64,000 nt of DNA from Bacteroidota bacterium (GTDB taxonomy: Bacteria; Bacteroidota; Bacteroidia; Flavobacteriales_C; GCA-002722245), in contig JAPLEZ010000145.1 of NCBI GenBank assembly GCA_026390935.1, forward strand, positions 115,123-179,122. The letters run 5' to 3'. Both the position numbers and the translations under genes were made by a program. Numbering within the stretch: position 1 is the stretch's first letter; the number at the start of each line of letters is the position of its first letter. Positions 9,852 through 18,753 of this stretch are shown piece by piece. The notes beneath the pieces are model-generated. The model made no database searches. It was given only the letters and a program-made list of their open reading frames with translations, and was not told the DNA's origin.

Positions 9852-12389
9852 ATGCGGATATTCCTTCTCATATTATTTTTGTCGGGCAGCATTTTGCTGC
9901 ACGCTACCCACAACCGCGCTGGGGAAATTACCTATACCCAAACGGGAAAGAATACCGTGATAATTTCAGTAGTAACATACACAAAGGAATCTAGCCCGGC
10001 TGATCGACCTTATATTGAACTTGCCTGGGGAGATGGAAAAAATGATACTTTAAAAAGAGCAGATGGCTATCCTAAGTTATTCGGGCCCGACTTGAACATC
10101 AATTTATATGAAGCAACGCATACCTATCCTTCTTCGGGGGAATACATTATTGCTTTTGAAGATCCCAATAGAGAAGAAGGAGTGGTGAACATTCCCAACT
10201 CAGTCAATGTTCCGTTTTACATTTACACTAAAATAATTCTCAATCCTTTTTTAGGCAACAACAATTCTCCGAAGTTGCTGTATCCACCCATTGACGATGC
10301 TTGTTTGGGAAAAGCATATTTACACAATCCTGGTGCGTACGACCCTGATGGCGATAGTTTAGTTTATTCCTTAGTATCGTGCAAAGGAACAGATGGCGCT
10401 AATGTTTCAGGATATTTTTTGCCTGCAGGTACTTCTTTGAATTCTTCAACAGGTGACTTTTTCTGGAATGCACCAAATCAGCTAGGCGATTACAACTTTG
10501 CTATTTTGATTGATGAATACCGCGATGGATTTAAAATTGGAAGCATATTAAGAGATATGCAGGTAACTGTAATTGGCTGCAAGCCCAATGATCCCCCAGT
10601 TATTCATGTGAAGCAAAACATTTGTATTGAAGTTGGAGACACATTAAACGAAAATGTTTGGGCAGTTGACCCTGATGCAGGAGATTCTGTCACTCTCACT
10701 GCGGTGAGCGCTACGTTTTCATTGACTGCTCCAACACTGCTTTTCAGTCAACCTATTGCAGGAATTGATTCCGTGGGAGGAAAGTTTTCGTGGACTCCAA
10801 AATGCATTCATGTAAGAAAACAACCATATACCATTTTATTTAAAGCACATGATAATGCAAAACCTGTGAACCTCTTCGATTTAAAAACAGTGAATATCAC
10901 GGTGATAGCTCCGGCACCAAAAAATTTAACAGCATCACCTTCGGGTAATTCTGTAATGCTTTCCTGGGCTCCAGTATTATGTGGTTCTGTAACGGGCTAT
11001 AAAATTTACAGAAAAGAAGATTCTTCATCGTATTTGCCCGATTCCTGTCAAACGGGCTTGCCCAGTGCTGCTGGATATTCACTCATTAAAACATCCACCA
11101 CCAATGCCACAGCTTTTATCGACAATAATCTTATTTTGGGTAAAAGATATTGCTACAGAGTAGTTGCATATTTTCCTGATGGCGCCGAAAGTAAAGTATC
11201 AGAAGAAATTTGCGTTGAACTTAAAAAAATAGTTCCTGTGTTGATCAATGTAAGTGTAAGCAACACCAATTCAGTGAATGGTTCCATCTTTTTAAGATGG
11301 ATGAAGGCTTCTCAGCTGGACACCATTCAATATCCAAAACCATACAGCTATAAAATTTATAGAAACACTACATTAATAAAAGTCATTTCCGATGTCAACG
11401 ACACAACTTTTACAGATACTCTGATCAATACTGAAAATTCATCGTTTAAATATAACGTTGAGCTTTGGAACACCTCCTTGATTGGAACATCGGCGCCTGC
11501 ATCATCAATTTATTTAGGAATACAATCGGTAGATAAGGCTTTGATTTTAAAATGGACTTCAGTCACTCCATGGGTGAATGACACTTTTTATGTGTGGAAA
11601 GAAAGTACTCCTGGAATCTTTACCAAAATTGACACCACCACCTCTTTAAGTTATATGGATTCTGCGCTGGTTAACGGGCAAAGCTATTGTTACAAAATAG
11701 AAAGTTCGGGCAAATACAGTGGTACAGGATATCCTTCTCCTCTGCTCAATTTTTCTGAAGTGCTTTGTGCTGCACCTAAAGACACTGTTCCTCCATGTGC
11801 GCCCGCAGTGAGTGTAAGCGCCAACTGTGATGCCGGAGAAAACAACATCACCTGGGGAAATCCCAATCTCACGTGCTCAGCAGATTTGCTAAAGTTTAAA
11901 CTCTATTATAAAGACGAACTAAATAAACCATATACTTTGCTAAAAGACATTGCTCCATTTGTGGACACCACTTATATTCATTCTAATTTGGAATATGTTG
12001 CTGGGTGTTATTTAATCACCGCTGCCGATAGCACAGGAAATGAAAGTGAATTAACTGGCGAGGTATGCGTAGACAATTGCCCCGAATATTCCCTTCCAAA
12101 CATCTTCACGCCTAATGGCGACGGGAAAAATGATTATTTCACTCCTTTCCCTTACAAACACATTCAAAAAATAAACCTTAGAATATATGATAGATGGGGC
12201 CGCTTAGTATTTCAAACCGACAAACCAGACATTTTTTGGGATGGCCATTTTATAGAAAACCAGGAAATGTGCTCATCCGGAACCTATTTTTATATTTGTG
12301 ACGTTTATCAGAAAATGCTGGCCGGACCAAACATTATACAACTCAAAGGATTTATTGAGTTGATGGGACAAGGCTCAAACAACAAGTAA
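9852..12389 (+). CDS. Secreted protein with T9SS type B (gliding-associated) C-terminal domain
   Basis: Predicted to be exported and attached to the cell surface by the type IX secretion system. With the start at 9852 (845 residues; the frame extends upstream but then lacks a signal) the N-terminus MRIFLLILFLSGSILLHA is a classic signal peptide. Next comes a Bacteroidota-specific N-terminal region (NRAGEITYTQ...), a cadherin/PKD-like part (YDPDGDSLVYSL, VDPDAGDSVTL) and several fibronectin type III-like segments (about 370-740). From about residue 746 the gliding motility-associated C-terminal domain begins: FTPNGDGKNDYFTP, YDRWGRLVFQT, then G-T-Y-FY and the final KGFIELM strand. Function beyond a surface or adhesive role cannot be told. 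Confidence 0.88.
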   Translation: MRIFLLILFLSGSILLHATHNRAGEITYTQTGKNTVIISVVTYTKESSPADRPYIELAWGDGKNDTLKRADGYPKLFGPDLNINLYEATHTYPSSGEYIIAFEDPNREEGVVNIPNSVNVPFYIYTKIILNPFLGNNNSPKLLYPPIDDACLGKAYLHNPGAYDPDGDSLVYSLVSCKGTDGANVSGYFLPAGTSLNSSTGDFFWNAPNQLGDYNFAILIDEYRDGFKIGSILRDMQVTVIGCKPNDPPVIHVKQNICIEVGDTLNENVWAVDPDAGDSVTLTAVSATFSLTAPTLLFSQPIAGIDSVGGKFSWTPKCIHVRKQPYTILFKAHDNAKPVNLFDLKTVNITVIAPAPKNLTASPSGNSVMLSWAPVLCGSVTGYKIYRKEDSSSYLPDSCQTGLPSAAGYSLIKTSTTNATAFIDNNLILGKRYCYRVVAYFPDGAESKVSEEICVELKKIVPVLINVSVSNTNSVNGSIFLRWMKASQLDTIQYPKPYSYKIYRNTTLIKVISDVNDTTFTDTLINTENSSFKYNVELWNTSLIGTSAPASSIYLGIQSVDKALILKWTSVTPWVNDTFYVWKESTPGIFTKIDTTTSLSYMDSALVNGQSYCYKIESSGKYSGTGYPSPLLNFSEVLCAAPKDTVPPCAPAVSVSANCDAGENNITWGNPNLTCSADLLKFKLYYKDELNKPYTLLKDIAPFVDTTYIHSNLEYVAGCYLITAADSTGNESELTGEVCVDNCPEYSLPNIFTPNGDGKNDYFTPFPYKHIQKINLRIYDRWGRLVFQTDKPDIFWDGHFIENQEMCSSGTYFYICDVYQKMLAGPNIIQLKGFIELMGQGSNNK

Positions 12390-12399
12390 AACAAGAAAA

Positions 12400-12990
12400 A
12401 TGTTCACAGGAATAATAGAGGCCACGGCAAAAATTTTACGAATAGAAAATGAAAAAACCAACAAACATTTTTTCATAGCTGCTCCTTTTTTGAGTGAAGT
12501 AAAAGTTGACCAAAGCATTGCCCACAATGGTGTTTGCTTAACGGTTGTGGAAATATTGAAGGATTCTTATCGGGTGACGGCCATAGATGAAACATTAAAA
12601 AAAACATCAATGTCCGATTGGAAAGAAGGAGACCTTGTGAATTTGGAAAGATGCCTCACTCTAGCGAAACCTCTTGACGGACATATTGTTCAGGGACATG
12701 TGGACACCACTGCCACCTGCACAGAAAAACTGTTTTTAGATGGAAGCTGGAAATTCACATTCCAATATCATCAAAAACATGCACACGATATCACCGTAGA
12801 AAAAGGCTCAATATGCGTTAATGGTGTAAGTCTTACCGTGGTAGATTCTAAAGACAATTCCTTTTCTGTTTGTATCATTCCCTACACATACGAGCACACC
12901 AATTTTAAATATATTGAACAACTTTCAATTGTAAATCTGGAGTTTGATGTAATTGGAAAATATGTAGCGAAGATGCTTGGGAAAATCTAA
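12400..12990 (+). CDS. ribE: Riboflavin synthase, alpha chain
   Basis: Dismutates two 6,7-dimethyl-8-ribityllumazine molecules to riboflavin and a pyrimidine. It begins with the diagnostic MFTGIIEA and shows the internal duplication of the family: two lumazine-binding barrels (about 1-95 and 97-190) with the paired motifs NGVCLTVVE and NGVSLTVVD, and LDGHIVQGHVD. Length 196 is normal. It starts 10 bp after the T9SS protein gene, so the two are probably cotranscribed, though functionally unrelated. It is convergent with mce. Confidence 0.96.
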   Translation: MFTGIIEATAKILRIENEKTNKHFFIAAPFLSEVKVDQSIAHNGVCLTVVEILKDSYRVTAIDETLKKTSMSDWKEGDLVNLERCLTLAKPLDGHIVQGHVDTTATCTEKLFLDGSWKFTFQYHQKHAHDITVEKGSICVNGVSLTVVDSKDNSFSVCIIPYTYEHTNFKYIEQLSIVNLEFDVIGKYVAKMLGKI

Positions 12991-12996
12991 AAGGTA

Positions 12997-13398
12997 CTAC
13001 CTAATACTCTGACAAATTTCAATCAGTACACCATTGGTATCCTTTGGGTGGAAAAAACAAATTAACTTATTGTCTGCTCCCTTTTTTGGTGTTTCCGATA
13101 AAGGAGTAAAACCCTCCCCCTTTAATCTTTCTATCTCCGCGTAAATGTCGTCCACCTCAAAAGCAATATGATGAATACCTTCAGATTTTTTGCTCAAAAA
13201 TTTAGCTATAGCACTCTCCCCAGAAATTGCACCCAATAATTCTATCTTGCTTTCTCCTACTGAAAAAAAGGCTGTTTTTACTTGCTCAGACGCCACTTCC
13301 TCCACTTTGGAACAGTTACTATTTAAAAGTCTTTGGTAACGCAAAATTGCCTCATCAATATCGTTTACTGCAATACCGATGTGATCAATTTTCTTCAT
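12997..13398 (-). CDS. mce: Methylmalonyl-CoA epimerase
   Basis: Interconverts (R)- and (S)-methylmalonyl-CoA in the propionate/succinyl-CoA route. A 133-residue vicinal-oxygen-chelate protein with two beta-alpha-beta-beta-beta units. The metal ligands are readable: IDHIGIAV near the N-terminus, GIHHIAFEVDD in the middle and the C-terminal glutamate in VLIEICQ. It is convergent with ribE, with only 6 bp between the stops. Confidence 0.93.
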   Translation of the reverse strand: MKKIDHIGIAVNDIDEAILRYQRLLNSNCSKVEEVASEQVKTAFFSVGESKIELLGAISGESAIAKFLSKKSEGIHHIAFEVDDIYAEIERLKGEGFTPLSETPKKGADNKLICFFHPKDTNGVLIEICQSIR

Positions 13399-13462
13399 GA
13401 AGAAGATTTTTGTGAAATAAGGATATGATTAAAAGAAAAGAGTGCGGTGAAAAATTTACTCG

Positions 13463-14281
13463 CTATTTCTTAACAAAACTTTGTGTTTCCTTGTCGAAAT
13501 TGATGTAGTAAGTCTTTTTGCCACCTTGTAAAGACGAGATGTCTACACTGCTTCCAAAGCCTTTCTTAACAACATTACCAAAACCATCAAAGATTTCATA
13601 CATGGTTTCTGCTGGTTGGCCAGATGCACTTTTAAAAATAATTGTTTTCTCTGTATTGTCCTTCATGGCGAAAGTAACTGGAAGAACTTTTGAATTGAAA
13701 GGCACATCCGTTGATGGGTGAGATCCTAAATAATCCACTTGCTTAATACGCACTTTATTTTTTCCGCTATGAGGAGTTACTTTAAAGCTGTATTTGTTTT
13801 CTGAAGGTGTACCCTTCCCTTGAACAGTACCTACAGTCACCCATTTGTTCCATCTGTATTGCTCAACAACATATGGGATTGGACCCGCTTCATTAGTCGT
13901 TTTCCAAGTTAAATTTCCTTCAGCATCACAAGCAATACCTACCACTACAAAACTCGCTTTTGGTTTTATTACTTCAGGATTAAGAACACGTGGTCTGCAC
14001 CCGTCTTTATGTTTGATCGTTACTACAACTGGTGCTCCGATAGCCAATTGGAAACTTAAAAAATCAACTTCAAACGCGCTTGAGTTGACCTCATCAGTTG
14101 TTACCTGATTATTAATTCGCACTTCATAAACACAAAAACCAACACCTGAATTGGTGAAAGGGTTTTGAACATAAAGGTTTTTACCTTGATAAGTTCCTTC
14201 CAAAACAATTTCCCCTGCTTCAGCATGAGCCAAAACAAAGGAGGAAAGGAAACAAATTAAACCGAAAAATACTTTTTTCAT
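13463..14281 (-). CDS. Secreted protein, Bacteroidota-specific, function unknown
   Basis: Begins with a clear signal peptide (MKKVFFGLICFLSSFVLAHA, cleavage around residue 20-22) and has 272 residues, so it is exported. The first part (GTYQGKNLYVQNPF, VYEVRINNQVTTDEVNSSAF) and a middle fibronectin-like part look like beta-sandwich domains. The C-terminus (EIFDGFGNVVKKGF followed by VDISSL) resembles a T9SS type A sorting domain, but the match is weak because the final GxYxxR-type strand is altered. I recognise the type from Bacteroidota genomes but know no function. It is transcribed alone. Confidence 0.75.
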   Translation of the reverse strand: MKKVFFGLICFLSSFVLAHAEAGEIVLEGTYQGKNLYVQNPFTNSGVGFCVYEVRINNQVTTDEVNSSAFEVDFLSFQLAIGAPVVVTIKHKDGCRPRVLNPEVIKPKASFVVVGIACDAEGNLTWKTTNEAGPIPYVVEQYRWNKWVTVGTVQGKGTPSENKYSFKVTPHSGKNKVRIKQVDYLGSHPSTDVPFNSKVLPVTFAMKDNTEKTIIFKSASGQPAETMYEIFDGFGNVVKKGFGSSVDISSLQGGKKTYYINFDKETQSFVKK

Positions 14282-14419
14282 AAATGCCCGTTGTGTAATT
14301 CAGGATTTTTGGCCCTTAAATTTAGGTTACAATAATAATATCTTATCTCGCAAAATCAAAATATTCTTGTTCTTTTTTCGAGTTTATCAACAAACAATTA
14401 ACATGCCTGAAACTTCTGC

Positions 14420-16489
14420 CTAGCGATTACTTTGCGCTAATGTGAGTAAAAACGTATACTCCAAAGCTATTTCCTTGAATCTTTGATAGCGACCAGAAGC
14501 TCCGCCATGACCGGTTTCCATATTGCATTTAAAGATCAAGGCGCTGTCATTTGTTTTCATTTCTCGGAGTTTTGCCACCCATTTAGCGGGTTCCCAATAT
14601 TGAACTTGTGAATCATGGTAACCTGTCTCCACAAAAATTGCCGGGTAATTTTTAGCTTCTACATTATCATAGGGAGAATAGGATAGCATATAATGGTAAT
14701 ATTCTTCTTCATTAGGATTGCCCCACTCCTCGTATTCTCCCACAGTTAAAGGAATTGAATCATCAAGCATGGTTGTCACCACGTCTACAAAAGGGACTTG
14801 AGCAACAATGCCTTTGAATAAATCATGTCGCATATTTACAATTCCTCCCATTAGCATTCCTCCAGCGCTGCCCCCCATAGCAAACAGTGTATTTGCAGAT
14901 GCATAATTATTTTTGATAAGGTGCTCGGCACAATCAATAAAATCGTAAAAAGTATTTTTCTTTTTCAGGAATTTCCCGTCTTCGTACCATTGACGACCAA
15001 GATCCTGCCCGCCTCGGATATGCGCAATTACATAAATAAATCCTCTGTCGAGCAAACTCAGTCGGGCTACAGAAAATTGAGGATCTACTATAATTCCGTA
15101 AGAGCCATATCCATATAAAAGTGTGGGCTGACTTCCATCAATTTTTGTGTCTTTAGCATACACTACCGACATCGGTACTTGCTTGCCGTCTCTTGCCACA
15201 GCCCAAATTCTTTCTGTTATATAATTGTCGGGATTGTGCCCACCGATAACTTTTTGAACTTTTTTGATTTCCTTTTTTTGTGAGTTCAAATGAATATCAA
15301 TAGTTGTGGTGGGAGTTTTAAGACTTGAAAAATGATATCTTAATATCTCCGATTGAAACTCATAATTGGCGTACATTCCCGCAGCATAAGCTGGTTCACC
15401 GAAATCAACGTAATATGATTGGGCTGATTTCAAATCAATCACCCTGAATTGCGATAAACCGTTGATCCTTTCATCCACCACTAAATAGTTGGCAAACACC
15501 TCCACGTCCTGAATCAACACATCGTCTTTATGCGAAATCAATTCCCTCCATGCGCTTTTATCTGTAGCGTTTTCATCACACTCCATCAATTTGAAATTCA
15601 CTGCGTTCCAATTGGTGAGAATGTAAAACTTGCCCTGACCAGGGAAAACGGTATACTCAATTTTTTTCTCTCTGGAATGAAAAACCTTAAGGGGGTTTTG
15701 TGGATGATCAGCTGAAAGAAAATGATATTCTGAAGTGAGTGTGCTGTTTGAAGAAATGAAAATATATTTATCGGTTTTGCTTTTGCTCACGCCTAAAACA
15801 AAGAGTTCGTCGTCTTCCTGAAAAATGAGTTCCTGTGAATCTTCTTCCTGTCCGATCACATAACGATAGGCCTGGTAAGGGCGCAAAGCATCGTCTTTTT
15901 TAGTGAAGAAAATAGTGCGACTATCATTGGCCATCACAAATTCACCAGAGGTATTGGTGATGATGGTCTTCTCGATTTCACCTGTCAATCGGTTTTCAAA
16001 ATAAATATCGTATTGTCTCCTGGAGACAAAATCAACTGAATACACAACATACTTCTGATCATCGCTCACTTCTACATTGCCCACGCTACAATAACTTTTT
16101 CCTTCAGCCAATGAGTTAACATTAAGTAAAATCTCTTCTGTGGCTTCTAATGATCCTTCCTTTCTGCAATATATGGGGTACTCTTTCCCTTCTTCAAAAC
16201 GGGAATAATAATAGTAGTTATTGTACAAATAAGGAACTGATTCTTCCTTCGGGTCTATTCTGCCTAGTATTTCATCGTAAATTTTTTGCTGCAATCCTTC
16301 TGAACCACTGAAATATTGGTTTGCGTAAGCATTTTCCTCTTCCAAATACTCCACCACATCCTTGCAATCTCTTTCATTCATCCAATAATACTCATCATTG
16401 CGAGAATGATTGTGTGTGGTTAAAATATGCTCTTTTTTCTTTGCTGATGGTGTTTTTGCATTCATGCTCTTTCTTTTAGAAGTGGCCAA
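14420..16489 (-). CDS. S9A family serine peptidase, oligopeptidase B-like
   Basis: Prolyl-oligopeptidase-family peptidase. An N-terminal seven-bladed propeller (about 75-410) gates a C-terminal alpha/beta-hydrolase domain. Catalytic residues are visible: Ser in AMGGSAGGMLMG, Asp in the ETGYHDSQV region and His in METGHGGASGR. The N-terminal PHRxx-type region is replaced by THNHSRNDEYYWMNERD, characteristic of the PtrB branch, so cleavage after basic residues is likely. No signal peptide is seen, which suggests a cytoplasmic enzyme. Length 689 is normal. Confidence 0.93.
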   Translation of the reverse strand: MATSKRKSMNAKTPSAKKKEHILTTHNHSRNDEYYWMNERDCKDVVEYLEEENAYANQYFSGSEGLQQKIYDEILGRIDPKEESVPYLYNNYYYYSRFEEGKEYPIYCRKEGSLEATEEILLNVNSLAEGKSYCSVGNVEVSDDQKYVVYSVDFVSRRQYDIYFENRLTGEIEKTIITNTSGEFVMANDSRTIFFTKKDDALRPYQAYRYVIGQEEDSQELIFQEDDELFVLGVSKSKTDKYIFISSNSTLTSEYHFLSADHPQNPLKVFHSREKKIEYTVFPGQGKFYILTNWNAVNFKLMECDENATDKSAWRELISHKDDVLIQDVEVFANYLVVDERINGLSQFRVIDLKSAQSYYVDFGEPAYAAGMYANYEFQSEILRYHFSSLKTPTTTIDIHLNSQKKEIKKVQKVIGGHNPDNYITERIWAVARDGKQVPMSVVYAKDTKIDGSQPTLLYGYGSYGIIVDPQFSVARLSLLDRGFIYVIAHIRGGQDLGRQWYEDGKFLKKKNTFYDFIDCAEHLIKNNYASANTLFAMGGSAGGMLMGGIVNMRHDLFKGIVAQVPFVDVVTTMLDDSIPLTVGEYEEWGNPNEEEYYHYMLSYSPYDNVEAKNYPAIFVETGYHDSQVQYWEPAKWVAKLREMKTNDSALIFKCNMETGHGGASGRYQRFKEIALEYTFLLTLAQSNR

Positions 16490-16683
16490 ATTATCAAAGT
16501 ATTTTGGCCTTTTTAGCGAATCGTCCTTTTCTAACCATAAAGTTTTCCACAGAAAGCTTTGATGGTATTGGCCGAATGCATCGTGTTTTAAGACTTTTTA
16601 AATAAGTTTTCCACAGCAAGCCTCTTGCCTAATGAGAAAGGGCTAAGTATATTGGCAGGATATTCATCAATTAGTTTTAGAAT
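16490..16683. repeat. Intergenic region with a duplicated TTTTCCACAG motif
   Basis: This 194-bp gap holds two copies of AAGTTTTCCACAG followed by (A/C)AAGC (cores 16543-16551 and 16607-16615), same orientation, 64 bp apart. TTTTCCACA fits the degenerate DnaA-box pattern TTWTNCACA, but two weak boxes do not make an origin. The rest has no recognised element. Confidence 0.45.
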
Positions 16684-16890
16684 ATGAACACTATATATAC
16701 TTCTGAACAGCTGAAGAAAGAGCTTTCTGAATTGCAAAAGAAAAGAGACTCTTTTAGAAACGACAGAGTAAGTGCTTTGAAGAAATTTCAAAAGAAATCT
16801 GAAGCGTCTGAAAATAATACAGGAATAGACTTGCACAACATTGAAAGAAAGATAGAGGCATTGGAGCGCAAGCTGGATTCACTCCTTTAA
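16684..16890 (+). CDS. Small coiled-coil protein, hypothetical
   Basis: A 68-residue frame starting ATG, rich in Lys, Glu and Ser, with heptad-like spacing (EQLKKELSELQKKRDSF and IERKIEALERKLDSLL) predicting a helical coiled coil over most of its length. No family recognised. A near-match -7 element (TAGTTTTA) lies just upstream. Its last 4 bp overlap the convergent oxidoreductase gene. Composition looks coding, but a protein this short is uncertain. Confidence 0.5.
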   Translation: MNTIYTSEQLKKELSELQKKRDSFRNDRVSALKKFQKKSEASENNTGIDLHNIERKIEALERKLDSLL

Positions 16891-17942
16891 TTTTTTATAA
16901 ACCTTCCTACAAAAACTTCTTCATCTATTGGAGCATTGTGCAATAGGTGGTTGGCTAGCTGCGCTGCAAAAAATGGCGCAAGCATCACTCCTTTTGTGCC
17001 TAAGCCATTGAAGACTTGCAGCTGCGGAAACTCGGGATGAGGACCCAATATTGGCCGGCGATCTTCGCTGGATGGCCTCACTCCCGCTTCATGTTTTAGG
17101 ACTTCAATTTTTCCTAGAATATAATCGGCCACGCGATTTAATAAATCTTCCTTTGCTGATTCTGAAGGTTTAAAATCCAAATTTTTCCAATCATAAGTTG
17201 CTCCCAAACGAAAAGTTCCATCTATGAGTGGCAAAAGAAAAAAATTCTTGTTCAACACCTTGGTGTTTTTGTAGCCGTCAATACTCACAGTGAGCACATC
17301 GCCTTTAACGGGTTTAAAAGGTAAAAAAGAAAAATATGGATTTCGATGAACAAAAAAGCCTTCACAAAACACAAGAAAATCGTAATTCTTTCCTTGATAA
17401 ATAAGGCCTGCAGAAGTCAACTCAATATCGTTATAAGAAAAACTGGTTTCAATAAAACAGCTTGCTTTTTTAAAAAATTCCGCTGCTGCAGTTAAAAAAA
17501 GAGTGGTGTCAACATAACCCGACTGAACTACTTCTCCATAACCAAGCACATCTGTCGACTTCAATCCTGTTGGGCTTTCTATCGCAATTTCTTCGAGAAT
17601 ATAATCGCGAATGTCTTCTGCATTGGCCCTTTTTTTCCAAGTTTCCAACTCATGCTGGTTTTCAATTACTTTCGTGATGTTAACGGAATGATGGAATTTC
17701 TGCTCAAGCAATATTTCTAGTGCTTGATATTTAGTTAGTAAAAAGGGGAGTAATTCTGCTGCTTTCCAGCTTGGCAACAATCTCTTAAAAACAACTGGGT
17801 TGATTAATCCAGCCGCTACTTTAGATGAACTTGGAAGAGAAGAATCATTGACAATAGTAACATCCTGTCCTCTTTGCTTCAATTCCAAAGCCAACAGCGT
17901 TCCAGCTAAGCCTTGTCCAATTATTAAAAAGTTTTTTTTCAG
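16887..17942 (-). CDS. FAD-dependent oxidoreductase (DAO family), nonstandard start
   Basis: DAO-type flavoprotein acting on an amine or amino acid. The N-terminal dinucleotide fold IIGQGLAGTLLALEL is intact, and the C-terminus has VRPSSEDRRPILGPHPEF and NGLGTKGVMLAPFFA, which bind FAD. The problem is the start. Between the in-frame stop TAG at 17957-17955 and the Rossmann motif there is no ATG, GTG or TTG; the first plausible initiator is CTG at 17942-17940, which I use. The first TTG (17894) would delete the GxGxxG loop. An 8-A run follows the CTG, but no indel there would bring an ATG into frame. The substrate is unknown; the family resembles the MnmC C-terminal oxidase domain. Confidence 0.75.
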   Translation of the reverse strand: MKKNFLIIGQGLAGTLLALELKQRGQDVTIVNDSSLPSSSKVAAGLINPVVFKRLLPSWKAAELLPFLLTKYQALEILLEQKFHHSVNITKVIENQHELETWKKRANAEDIRDYILEEIAIESPTGLKSTDVLGYGEVVQSGYVDTTLFLTAAAEFFKKASCFIETSFSYNDIELTSAGLIYQGKNYDFLVFCEGFFVHRNPYFSFLPFKPVKGDVLTVSIDGYKNTKVLNKNFFLLPLIDGTFRLGATYDWKNLDFKPSESAKEDLLNRVADYILGKIEVLKHEAGVRPSSEDRRPILGPHPEFPQLQVFNGLGTKGVMLAPFFAAQLANHLLHNAPIDEEVFVGRFIKN

Positions 17943-17985
17943 AAATAAGATTTGCGACTAAATTACGCCGTCACAAGTGATTTCC

Positions 17986-18675
17986 CTAAAATGTACGCAC
18001 TGCTTCTAGAAATTTCACTTTGAAAGTCTTTCCAAGTGGAATACTCTTATCTTCTATAAGTACCGTAGAATCGTCGATTGAAGTGATCCTATCTACATTC
18101 ACAACAAATGAACGGTGGCTCCTTAAAAATTGTTTTGGGGGTAATTTTTCTTCTATCGATTTCAACGATGATAGAACAATGTATCTGGAAGAAAGAGTAT
18201 ATATCATTACGTAATCCGACATGGCTTCTATCCATTTAATATCATTGTATCTTATTTTAACGAGTTGGTGGTCAGTTTTCACAAAAATATGGTCGCGACT
18301 TTTTATCTCATTAACAGCATTCTCGTCCTTTTTCCTTTTTGCTCTTTGCACTGAATCTAAAAAGCGATTATATGATATGGGCTTGTGTAAATAGTCTGTA
18401 ACGTCAATTTCAAAAGCCTTAACAGCATAGGTTGCTTGAGCGCTCATAAATATGACTTGTGTGTTTTTGTCTATTGTTTCTGCCAAATCCAATCCGCTCA
18501 TTTCAGGCATCTCAATATCCAAAAAAATCAAATCAATTGCATTGTCAGCAAGAAATTCTCTGGCTTCTATCGCGCTAGTGCATGTCGCAGATAAATTAAG
18601 AAAATTAGTCTTAGAGATATAGTTTTCTATTAATTTAGCGGAACCACGATCGTCGTCAACAATTAAGCAATTCAT
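17986..18675 (-). CDS. LytTR-family response regulator
   Basis: DNA-binding response regulator of 229 residues. The receiver domain (about 1-118) has the acidic pair DDD at 7-9, phospho-acceptor Asp53 in FLDIEMPEMSG and Lys98 in YLHKPIS. A LytTR DNA-binding domain follows (about 125-229) with LRSHRSFVVNVDRI. No histidine kinase is adjacent, so the partner is encoded elsewhere; LytS/HisKA_2-type kinases are usual partners in this phylum. It is divergent from dacB. Confidence 0.93.
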   Translation of the reverse strand: MNCLIVDDDRGSAKLIENYISKTNFLNLSATCTSAIEAREFLADNAIDLIFLDIEMPEMSGLDLAETIDKNTQVIFMSAQATYAVKAFEIDVTDYLHKPISYNRFLDSVQRAKRKKDENAVNEIKSRDHIFVKTDHQLVKIRYNDIKWIEAMSDYVMIYTLSSRYIVLSSLKSIEEKLPPKQFLRSHRSFVVNVDRITSIDDSTVLIEDKSIPLGKTFKVKFLEAVRTF

Positions 18676-18753
18676 CTATCAACAGGGTTTTGTTAAAGCT
18701 GTACGAAAATTGCGGTGCTTTAGTTTCAGCATGATCCTTGTTAAAACTCAATT

